From Bacillota bacterium (lineage in GTDB: Bacteria > Bacillota > Bacilli > Bacillales > Bacillaceae_J): 7,355 nt of DNA. The position numbers and the translations under genes were made by a program. A model generated the notes under the pieces. It was given only the letters and a program-made list of their open reading frames with translations. It made no database searches and was not told the origin of the DNA. This document shows, piece after piece, positions 1-5,502 of the stretch (the first letter of the stretch is position 1; the number at the start of each line of letters is the position of its first letter). The stretch covers positions 1 through 7,355 of the forward strand of contig JAEWMK010000418.1 of the NCBI GenBank assembly GCA_023457235.1, in the 5' to 3' direction.

Positions 1-180
1 CTTTCTACGACGAAGCTTTTCTTATTTGATCTGTCGTTTTTGACGCAAGGCAGTAAAATATTCGCTTATTTCAGCTTCGGTTTGGTCCTGCTCGGCATTT
101 CATTTATTTATCAAAAAGTCTCGAACATGGTAGAGGGTTCGAAGAAATTGGAGGATCACAACTGTGCGGATAAGAATTAA
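1..180 (+). CDS. DUF2339-type membrane protein, C-terminal end (partial)
   Basis: Reading frame 1 is open from the first base to TAA at 178-180 and gives 59 residues, the C-terminus of a gene starting left of the window. The visible part has a short polar stretch, then KLFLFDLSFL, a hydrophobic helix around FAYFSFGLVLLGISFIYQKV, and a short charged tail. This matches the end of DUF2339 proteins, large polytopic inner-membrane proteins of unknown function whose last helix typically carries a GxxLLxxSFxYQ-like pattern. The following gene starts inside this one (17-base overlap), so the two are probably co-transcribed and translationally coupled. The family call is from memory of the pattern plus the DUF3999 neighbour, its usual partner; the function is unknown. 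Confidence 0.75.
   Translation, partial: LSTTKLFLFDLSFLTQGSKIFAYFSFGLVLLGISFIYQKVSNMVEGSKKLEDHNCADKN
150..154 (+). promoter_or_regulatory. Ribosome binding site fixing the GTG start at 164
   Basis: GGAGG lies nine bases before GTG 164, inside the end of the upstream membrane-protein gene. No ATG in the same frame is similarly placed, and the encoded N-terminus is a good signal peptide, so this site supports the GTG start. Confidence 0.75.
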
Positions 181-1441
181 ACCTAACCCTCTGTTAGCTG
201 TTAGTATGGCGATCATGATATGGTGGATTCCAAATCAAAACGTCTCGGCAACTACCACAGAAAATTCGTGGAAGGATTGGAGCTTCTACAGTCCAATCCA
301 GCTTGAGGGAAGCAGCAAGTACAAGGCTGTGTATTTGAGTGAAGAAGTTTATGAGCATGCCAACCCAAATCTAGAAGATCTCCGCATTATTGATAGCGAA
401 GGATCGGCTATTCCCTATTATATTCAGAACGGTCAAACAGATACCGAGAATAGCAGGATTGTTCATGGCTCTATTCTAACCTCTAAAATACAGAAGAATA
501 ACGATACGCTTTTTGATTTTAAAATAAATCCAATCCGTGAAAATCAGGATATTATCGGAAATACACTTGTGTTTTCCTTGCCGGAACAAAACTTTTTGAA
601 GCATCTTGTAATTTTCGGGAGCTATGACGGAAATCATTGGGAAGAGGTTGGTCGCGATTATATTTATCGAACGGATCGTATACAAAAAAGTGAAGTACCG
701 CTTGAAGAAAACTATAAATATGGTTATTACCGCATCAAAATGATTGATAATGCAGAAAAAATTTCACTATCCAACCTTGAATTAATCTATAGTGAAACTT
801 TCTCAGAGTGGCAGGATTATCAAAAAAGTACCCAGCTTCCTTATGAAATTAAAAATGAGGGTAAGGAGACAATAATACAGCTGGAAAATCCGCAGCAATT
901 AAAAATTAATGAAATCAGCTTGGATGTAAGCGGGAACTTTCAACGGTCCTACCTTCTGTTTGGCTCTGAACAACGAAGGATTGAAGTGGAAGGGCCGCAA
1001 GAGTTATATAATCTTTCTTTTAAGGACGTTGAAATTTCAAGTACTAGTATTTCATTAGCTCAACATTCAATTTCAGACCAACAGATTACGATTAATATTG
1101 CGAATTTGGATAACCCGCCTTTGGATATTCAGAATGTTAATGTTGTTTATGACATTGATAAAATTGTCTTCGAGAATAATGGGATTGCTCCGTACCGTTT
1201 GTATTATGGAAATCCACAAGCACAAGTACCCCAATATGATTTGAAGCAGTTTCAAGACTATATTGAGAAAGAAAAACAAGATATTTTGAAACTGAATAGT
1301 GCGGTGGCTTTAAATGAATACACAGCTAATACAAATCATTTAAAAGGCTTGAACTTGAAAGTATTTTTTAATGTGATTGTTGTGGCAATCTCAATTCTGC
1401 TTGCGATATTTTTGTTGAGGAAATTGAACCATAAATCCTAG
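164..1441 (+). CDS. DUF3999-type exported, membrane-anchored protein
   Basis: A complete 425-residue protein. Residues 1-29 form a signal peptide: a basic start (MRIRIK), a hydrophobic core around LLAVSMAIMIWW, and a likely cleavage after NVSA. The body has the opening expected of DUF3999 (W..W.FYSPIQL near residues 36-48, KAVYLSEEVY near 54-63, LEDLRIID and IPYYI near 70-87) and is rich in beta-type sequence. A C-terminal hydrophobic helix at about 400-418 (FFNVIVVAISILLAIFLL) followed by RKLNHKS would anchor it with the body outside the cytoplasm. The family is known as the neighbour of DUF2339 proteins, as here. No enzymatic motif is visible and I do not assign a reaction. The GTG start is supported by GGAGG nine bases upstream. 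The gene looks intact and is probably native chromosome left of the island. No clear terminator follows it. Confidence 0.8.
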   Translation: MRIRIKPNPLLAVSMAIMIWWIPNQNVSATTTENSWKDWSFYSPIQLEGSSKYKAVYLSEEVYEHANPNLEDLRIIDSEGSAIPYYIQNGQTDTENSRIVHGSILTSKIQKNNDTLFDFKINPIRENQDIIGNTLVFSLPEQNFLKHLVIFGSYDGNHWEEVGRDYIYRTDRIQKSEVPLEENYKYGYYRIKMIDNAEKISLSNLELIYSETFSEWQDYQKSTQLPYEIKNEGKETIIQLENPQQLKINEISLDVSGNFQRSYLLFGSEQRRIEVEGPQELYNLSFKDVEISSTSISLAQHSISDQQITINIANLDNPPLDIQNVNVVYDIDKIVFENNGIAPYRLYYGNPQAQVPQYDLKQFQDYIEKEKQDILKLNSAVALNEYTANTNHLKGLNLKVFFNVIVVAISILLAIFLLRKLNHKS

Positions 1442-1493
1442 TTTTGCTATTGTAAAGACCTTTCCCATTAATAAGATGGGGACGTGATTAGTA

Positions 1494-1762
1494 ATGATTA
1501 AAATTGATATCCCTAAAGTAGATATTTCGATTACAAAGCGCAGATAATCGCTAGAAAATAATGAACCAGTGATAACGTCAACTGCGGGGTTCATTGATCT
1601 TCACTTGATTCCAAGAGATAAAGGCGGTATGGTGTTGCATTAAGGATAAGTTGCTCTTTGTTGGGAAGGCAAGAAAGCTAAGGCAAAGGGTCAAGAAACA
1701 TCTGGAGGATACTGTGTCACCAATTAAGGATTACAGAGATGAAGTGTAGTCTGGACGTTGCG
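1494..1762 (+). pseudogene. Decayed small GIY-YIG nuclease gene (UvrC N-terminal-like)
   Basis: ATG 1494 follows a GGGG-containing Shine-Dalgarno-like stretch at 1478-1481 and encodes MIKIDIPKVDISITKRR before TAA at 1545-1547. The same frame continues with SLENNEPVITSTAGFIDLHL and IPRDKGG, then fails at TAA 1641-1643. From about 1639 the sense continues in the +1 frame as KDKLLFVGKARKLRQRVKKH then LEDTVSPIKDYRDEV, up to TAG 1747-1749. A further shift gives SLDVA before TAA 1763. The VGKARKLRQRVK segment is the characteristic signature of GIY-YIG nucleases related to the UvrC N-terminus. Bacillales carry free-standing small proteins of this kind, usually about 120 residues and annotated as nucleotide excision repair endonucleases. 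Here there is one nonsense change plus at least two frameshifts, and roughly the last quarter of the protein is not recognisable. The gene cannot make a working product. It may have been cut by arrival of the neighbouring island (inference). Confidence 0.75.
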
Positions 1763-1879
1763 TAAAGAAAATCAACTTAACACCTAGGTAAACACCACTA
1801 CATCATTGTGTCTGCCATCACAACTCAAGCCATGTGGAGTGCTGTGCGTTGATAAAATTAAAAGAATAATTCGTTGAAT
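1763..1879. other. Unassigned junction DNA between pseudogene and recombinase
   Basis: No open frame of useful length on either strand and no RNA gene recognised. It contains one arm of a 13-bp inverted repeat at 1792-1804 whose partner lies just upstream of the first recombinase gene. A very weak 5-bp hairpin (1868-1880) overlaps the recombinase stop codon. Its position between host-like sequence and a recombinase gene makes it the best place in the window for an island end (att junction), but no duplicated end is visible because the other end lies outside the window. Confidence 0.4.
1792..1804 (+). repeat. 13-bp inverted repeat, left arm
   Basis: ACACCACTACATC here reads identically on the - strand at 3391-3403, so the pair flanks the 1880-3364 recombinase in inverted orientation. 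With the flanking TA, 15 of 16 positions agree. A 13-base match somewhere in a window this size is not rare by chance, so the interest comes from its positions. Confidence 0.5.
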
Positions 1880-3364
1880 TTATGCAGATGGGGTGGTCGG
1901 TTCTTTAAATCGATAATGGACATTCGCTGTTCCGTCTGCATGAACTTCTATTTTATCAACTAACGTATGAAGCATTTCAGGGGTAAGTGTTTTATTTTGG
2001 ATGAACTTATCCAAATTCTTCTTAAAATCAATTAATTCTTTTTCAATATCTTGATTCTCTAATTCTTTGGTAAGTTCATAAATGCTATTCTCTAATTTAG
2101 ATATAATTTCATTTGTAACTTTTATTGCCATTTGATATTCACCTTTTGAAATTATACCGTTTGCAAGTGATATGACTAAATTCGTCTTGTCACCTTTTTT
2201 TACTTCTAATTGTTCTTTATTTTCATTAATCTTAGCTGCGATTTTTAGTTTATTGGTTGCTGCCTTTTCGCTTAACTTTTTATAGTAATTATTCTTGTTT
2301 AGTTTTGTGTACAGAGCTTTTAAATCTTTTAAAATGTAATCAATTAGATCAGCTTCTCTCACTAAATGATCACTGCACGCTTTAATACCGTGCTTATTGT
2401 AATTCCCACACATATAACCTTTGCAATTTTTCTTAAAATGCATCCCTCTACCGCAGTCGCTACAAACAGCTGTGTTTGTAAATATATGCATTTCGCTTTG
2501 GGGTCTTTTTCTTTTTCTACCTTGTATCATTTCTTGAACAACTAAAAATTTATCTAAGGGTATGATTGGTAGATGGCTATTTTCAATAATAATTTGATCG
2601 GAGAGATCATTTACTTTTCTTTTTTTACTTGTAACGGTGGGCTTGTACTCTCTACATTGCCTTAAAAGACCTGCATAATGCGGGTTTTCAAGTATTTTCC
2701 TTATCGTAGATCCATGCCATTTTTCAGTAGCATTACTTTTGTTTGCGAGCTGAGAAGGTGTAGTAATCCCATCGTTAAATAATCCGCGTGCTATTGCATC
2801 AAAACCATTGCCTTCAATATATTCCAAAAAAATTCTTCTGATTATTTCTGGTGTAGAATCGTTGCGAATTTGGAGTTTTTTATTTATAACTTCATAGCCA
2901 TATGGGGGATTAGAGCCGTTAAACTCTGCCATTTGCGCCTTAGTTCTAAACATCATCTTTAATCTTTCACTTGTATTTTGAGCTTCCAACTCGTATATCC
3001 ATGCGTACAGGCCAAACATATTCCCCTTTTTTTCAATTGTATTTATTGCTCCGTCTAATGTTATTAAGTTCAAATCATGTTGTTCTACCATGTCCCTAAT
3101 TTTATAAGCTAGTGGAACATTCCTTGCAAGCCTAGATAACTCTTTAGCTAGAATAATGTCGTATTTTCCTTTAATCCCATCGTCAAATAATCTTTGAAGA
3201 CCCTCACGTTTTTCCGTTGTTCCAGATTTTTGGTCTACATAAAAATCATAAATATCCCAACCGTTGTCTGCGACATACTTATAAAACATTCTCTTCTGAT
3301 TTTCTAAAGAGGACTCTTGTTCTATTCGTCCAGTCGAAACTCGTACTACAATTGCGCATCTCAT
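1880..3364 (-). CDS. Large serine recombinase A
   Basis: A 494-residue site-specific recombinase expected to cut and rejoin DNA at att sites through a covalent 5'-phosphoserine link. The N-terminal resolvase domain (about 1-150) shows VRVST with the nucleophile Ser10 and Arg8, SSLENQ at 18-23, KSGT, and KELSRLARN at 74-82 supplying the active-site arginines. The Recombinase domain follows (about 155-285: PPYGY, NDSTPEIIRRIF, GFDAIA, KWHGSTIRKILENPHYAG). A zinc ribbon has CSDC 301-304, Cys319 and Cys330. A charged coiled-coil-like stretch (about 355-460) comes before a short C-terminal tail. Length and order fit large serine integrases and the Ccr recombinases. The ATG is preceded by AAAGGAAAG seven bases upstream. 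It has its own promoter (3410-3438) and is separated from the related upstream recombinase by a terminator. All catalytic and zinc residues are present. The att sites it uses are unknown. Confidence 0.93.
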   Translation of the reverse strand: MRCAIVVRVSTGRIEQESSLENQKRMFYKYVADNGWDIYDFYVDQKSGTTEKREGLQRLFDDGIKGKYDIILAKELSRLARNVPLAYKIRDMVEQHDLNLITLDGAINTIEKKGNMFGLYAWIYELEAQNTSERLKMMFRTKAQMAEFNGSNPPYGYEVINKKLQIRNDSTPEIIRRIFLEYIEGNGFDAIARGLFNDGITTPSQLANKSNATEKWHGSTIRKILENPHYAGLLRQCREYKPTVTSKKRKVNDLSDQIIIENSHLPIIPLDKFLVVQEMIQGRKRKRPQSEMHIFTNTAVCSDCGRGMHFKKNCKGYMCGNYNKHGIKACSDHLVREADLIDYILKDLKALYTKLNKNNYYKKLSEKAATNKLKIAAKINENKEQLEVKKGDKTNLVISLANGIISKGEYQMAIKVTNEIISKLENSIYELTKELENQDIEKELIDFKKNLDKFIQNKTLTPEMLHTLVDKIEVHADGTANVHYRFKEPTTPSA

Positions 3365-3390
3365 GATTTAGCTTTCCTTTCATTTCATGA

Positions 3391-3403
3391 GATGTAGTGG
3401 TGT
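3391..3403 (-). repeat. 13-bp inverted repeat, right arm, at recombinase A transcription start
   Basis: Read on the - strand this is ACACCACTACATC, identical to 1792-1804 on the + strand. It lies directly after the -10 box of the recombinase A promoter, so it would cover the first transcribed bases. That placement suits an operator or a recombinase contact site (inference). Confidence 0.5.
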
Positions 3404-3409
3404 ATAGTA

Positions 3410-3438
3410 ATCATAATTACTTATTTGTATTCCGTCAA
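3410..3438 (-). promoter_or_regulatory. SigA-type promoter of recombinase A
   Basis: On the - strand TTGACG (3438-3433) is followed after exactly 17 bases by TATGAT (3415-3410). Both hexamers match the vegetative consensus at five of six positions. Transcription would start near 3403, about 40 bases before the recombinase ATG at 3364. This makes recombinase A independent of the terminated upstream unit. Confidence 0.7.
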
Positions 3439-3488
3439 TTTAGATAAGGCGGTAATAATTTATAGTAATCTTAATGGAAAGATAGAAA

Positions 3489-3531
3489 TAAAAAATCCAC
3501 TCGTATCTCTATAACTAGCGATTACGAGTGG
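3489..3531 (-). terminator. Intrinsic terminator of recombinase B unit
   Basis: CCACTCGTA and TACGAGTGG (3497-3505 and 3523-3531) form a perfect 9-bp stem with a 17-base loop. On the - strand the stem is followed by A and then six T residues (3495-3490). It begins 19 bases after the stop of the recombinase at 3550, so it should end that transcript before recombinase A. The + strand has no T-run after the stem, so the terminator acts leftward only. Confidence 0.85.
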
Positions 3532-3549
3532 AACTAATAATTGGATAAT

Positions 3550-5106
3550 TTAATTCATAAATGATTTTTCGGATACACGGTAGTATATATTAATATCACC
3601 ATTATCCTTTACTTCAATTCTATTAATTAACAAGTGTATTAACTCGGAAGTTAATTGATCAAATTTTATATATTCACTAATTTCCATTTGGATTTTTTCT
3701 ATTTCGATTTTTTTTCTAGTATTAGAAATTTTAAGTTCCAATTCGCTTTTTTTAATTTCAAATTTATTTATATCATTTTTTATATCATTGATTGTTAATT
3801 CGTATGCATCCGCACTAATCTTCTTTTTTGAATAGGATTTTGTTACATTTATTATATCTTTCTTCAAAGTCTTTAATTCTTTTTCTGTTTGAACTAATTC
3901 CTTAGTTTCTATAGCAATCATCTTATTTATTTTATTTTCAATGACATTTAATTGATCTTCTGTTTTTATTTGTGAAGAGACTTTTGATAAATCATTCAAA
4001 ATGATATTAATTAATTGATCTTCTTTAATTAGGTGAGGTGTACAAGCTTTTGCACCATGCTTATTATAATTGCCGCATACATACCCTCTTTGATTTTTTT
4101 TATAATGCATTCCCCTACCGCAATCTTCGCAAAAAATAGTATTTGTGAAAAAATGCTTTTCCTGCTGTGGTCTTGTACGGCTTCTAGAGATTATTAAATC
4201 TTGGACAGCCCAATAAATTTCAGGAGCAACTATTGCATCATGGGTGTTTTCTTTAATTACATAATACTTCTCAGCTACCTTTTTTCGTTCCTCAATAACT
4301 GATGGTTTTGTATCTCTACATTGAACAAGTATCCCGATATAATGAGGATTCATTAATATTTTCTTAATCGTTGAGCCATGCCATTTATTGCCAGAATTTG
4401 GTATTCCATTAATTTGAGATGGTGTGGGGATTCCCTCGTTATATAATTTTTTTGCAATCGCATCGAATCCTTGACCTTCTAAATAATCTCTAAAAATACG
4501 TCGGACAATTTCAGGCGTATTGTCATTTTTTAAATATAGAGTTTTATTTTTTACATAGTATCCATATGGTGCTATTGAGCCTATGAATTCACCATCCTTG
4601 GCGTTCGTTCGAAGTGCTTGTTTAATTCTATTGCTAGTATTTTGTGATTCCTTTTGATATAGCCAAGCATATAATCCAAAGTTATCTTGATTATTATTTA
4701 AAGTGTCAATTGCACCATCAAGAGTTTTGATATGAATATTATTTTTACTGATAATATCCTTTAATTTGTAAGAAAGTGGTACATTTCTTGCTAAACGTGA
4801 TAGTTCTTTAGATAAAATCAAATCAAATTTTCCATGCTCAGCATCGCTAATTAAGTTATCAAGGCCTTTTCTATTGTATTTAGTACCGGATTTGGAATCT
4901 GCATAGAAGTCATATAAGACCCAACCGTTTTCCTCAATCATTTGCCTAAATAACTTTTCTTGGTTTTCAAGAGACGACTTTTGTTCTTCTTTAGTAGTTG
5001 ATACCCTTATTATTACAGCAACTAGCAAGGGCTTTCCTGCAAGGTAATCCTCTAGTATTTTGTTAGCTTTGTTATTGTATACATCATTTGCCATTGCGAA
5101 TCTCAT
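3550..5106 (-). CDS. Large serine recombinase B
   Basis: A 518-residue paralogue of recombinase A. The catalytic domain holds IIRVST with Ser36 as nucleophile, SSLENQ at 44-49, and KELSRLARN at 100-108. The Recombinase domain follows (APYGY, NDNTPEIVRRIF, GFDAIAKKLYNEGIPTPSQ, KWHGSTIKKILMNPHYIG). The zinc ribbon has CEDC 326-329, Cys344 and Cys355 in a near-identical CGRGMHYKKN/GYVCGNYNKHG setting. A long Lys/Glu-rich coiled coil spans about 385-475. Unlike recombinase A it has roughly 26 extra N-terminal residues before the catalytic strand. ATG 5106 is preceded by AAAGGAAG nine bases upstream and overlaps the stop of the 49-residue gene by ATGA; Met5 is an alternative start. A terminator at 3489-3531 closes the unit. 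The two proteins differ enough to recognise different sites or to work as a pair, as CcrA and CcrB do, but that is inference. Confidence 0.93.
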   Translation of the reverse strand: MRFAMANDVYNNKANKILEDYLAGKPLLVAVIIRVSTTKEEQKSSLENQEKLFRQMIEENGWVLYDFYADSKSGTKYNRKGLDNLISDAEHGKFDLILSKELSRLARNVPLSYKLKDIISKNNIHIKTLDGAIDTLNNNQDNFGLYAWLYQKESQNTSNRIKQALRTNAKDGEFIGSIAPYGYYVKNKTLYLKNDNTPEIVRRIFRDYLEGQGFDAIAKKLYNEGIPTPSQINGIPNSGNKWHGSTIKKILMNPHYIGILVQCRDTKPSVIEERKKVAEKYYVIKENTHDAIVAPEIYWAVQDLIISRSRTRPQQEKHFFTNTIFCEDCGRGMHYKKNQRGYVCGNYNKHGAKACTPHLIKEDQLINIILNDLSKVSSQIKTEDQLNVIENKINKMIAIETKELVQTEKELKTLKKDIINVTKSYSKKKISADAYELTINDIKNDINKFEIKKSELELKISNTRKKIEIEKIQMEISEYIKFDQLTSELIHLLINRIEVKDNGDINIYYRVSEKSFMN

Positions 5107-5252
5107 GATTTTTCACTTCCTTTAGCGAAATCGTGATTCGCATCCTTAATATTTGAGTGTATTTTAATAAGGTAATCAATTTGTGTATTTAATAATTCCA
5201 TTATTATTTTATCTATTGTAATTTCTCCAGAATAAATTCTTTCTACTTTCAT
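5103..5252 (-). CDS. 49-residue protein coupled to recombinase B
   Basis: The - strand encodes MKVERIYSGEITIDKIIMEL and continues for 49 residues, with KIHSNI and a polar, lysine-containing tail ending GSEKS. Two things support it as a real gene: GGAGG at 5268-5264, eleven bases before the ATG, and a stop codon overlapping the start of recombinase B as ATGA, the usual sign of translational coupling. No membrane helix, Cys pair or nuclease motif is visible; the middle is probably alpha-helical. I do not recognise a named family. A small partner encoded immediately before a large serine recombinase could be an accessory or directionality factor or a regulator, but the sequence alone does not show this. 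The first recombinase gene has no equivalent upstream of it. Confidence 0.7.
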   Translation of the reverse strand: MKVERIYSGEITIDKIIMELLNTQIDYLIKIHSNIKDANHDFAKGSEKS

Positions 5253-5286
5253 TTTAAAATTAGCCTCCATTAATTTTGGTGGCTAG

Positions 5287-5321
5287 ATGTTTCAGCCGGC
5301 GTACTGATCTAGCTGAAACAT
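5287..5321. repeat. Perfect 10-bp dyad upstream of the recombinase B unit
   Basis: ATGTTTCAGC (5287-5296) and GCTGAAACAT (5312-5321) are exact reverse complements around a 15-base centre. It lies between the 49-residue gene and the possible leftward promoter, overlapping the -10 box. A repressor site at the transcription start, or a leader hairpin, are the readings I favour. No T-run follows directly on either strand (a T6 run starts 12 bases later on the + strand), so a terminator is less likely. The dyad axis falls on a single base, unlike the two-base centre of a serine-recombinase crossover site. Confidence 0.7.
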
Positions 5322-5348
5322 GATACTTTGGGTTTTTTGATATTTTAA
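5320..5348 (-). promoter_or_regulatory. Possible promoter of the 49-residue gene and recombinase B
   Basis: On the - strand TTAAAA (5348-5343) and TATCAT (5325-5320) are 17 bases apart; each matches the vegetative consensus at four of six positions. The -10 overlaps the outer base pairs of the 10-bp dyad. The region is AT-rich, and other weak combinations such as TAAAAT nearby are possible. Confidence 0.35.
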
Positions 5349-5422
5349 TAGCAATAAAAAAGTTTAAATATTCAGATTACTAATGCGCTAATCATAAAAT
5401 AACAAAGGCTAATTTTATTTCT

Positions 5423-5450
5423 TTAACTGGTAGAGTTAATCCAGTATAAT
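5423..5450 (+). promoter_or_regulatory. Promoter of the DUF4007-ATPase operon
   Basis: TATAAT at 5445-5450 is a perfect -10. TTAACT at 5423-5428, four of six matches to the -35, lies 16 bases upstream. Transcription would start near 5457, about 46 bases before the TTG start. The spacer contains the first CTGG-N10-CCAG dyad, so binding there would compete directly with RNA polymerase. Confidence 0.6.
5426..5445. promoter_or_regulatory. Candidate operator 1 (CTGG-N10-CCAG)
   Basis: ACTGG at 5426-5430 and CCAGT at 5441-5445 form a 20-bp palindrome with a 10-base centre. It fills the spacer between the -35 and -10 boxes. The same half-sites with the same spacing recur at 5467-5486. Confidence 0.5.
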
Positions 5451-5466
5451 ATGAAGTGACTGATTA

Positions 5467-5486
5467 TCTGGAGAAACCTCTCCAGA
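5467..5486. promoter_or_regulatory. Candidate operator 2 (CTGG-N10-CCAG) / leader hairpin
   Basis: TCTGG at 5467-5471 and CCAGA at 5482-5486 repeat the architecture of candidate operator 1, with centres 41 bp apart, close to four helical turns. In RNA, CTGGAG and CTCCAG would also pair as a 6-bp hairpin ending a few bases before the ribosome site, so control could act on DNA, RNA or both. Confidence 0.5.
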
Positions 5487-5489
5487 CAA

Positions 5490-5496
5490 AGGAGAG
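5490..5496 (+). promoter_or_regulatory. Ribosome binding site fixing the TTG start at 5503
   Basis: AGGAGAG lies about eight bases from TTG 5503. The encoded MGFGQHQSFYLR matches the expected beginning of DUF4007 proteins, so TTG is the likely start rather than a later ATG. Confidence 0.75.
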
Positions 5497-5502
5497 ATTG
5501 AT

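Noticed and set aside
1464..1480. CCCAT...ATGGG inverted repeat after the DUF3999 gene
   Set aside because: Five base pairs with no T-run on the + strand; the right arm is more likely part of the ribosome site of the decayed gene.
1391..1594. Open frame on the - strand opposite the DUF3999 end and the pseudogene
   Set aside because: A shadow of genes on the + strand; no ribosome site or recognisable protein pattern.
1868..1880. AATTC-GTT-GAATT hairpin followed on the - strand by a T-rich stretch, a possible terminator of recombinase A
   Set aside because: The stem has only five pairs, four of them A-T, and the T-run is interrupted; too weak to call.
5222..5231. TCTGGAGAAA on the - strand inside the 49-residue gene, matching the left half of candidate operator 2
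   Set aside because: There is no CCAG at the required spacing, so it is not a full palindrome; probably coincidence.
5287..5321. The 10-bp dyad as the attP site of the recombinases
   Set aside because: Its axis falls on a single base and no partner sequence is seen elsewhere; serine-recombinase sites have a two-base centre. An operator or hairpin fits better.
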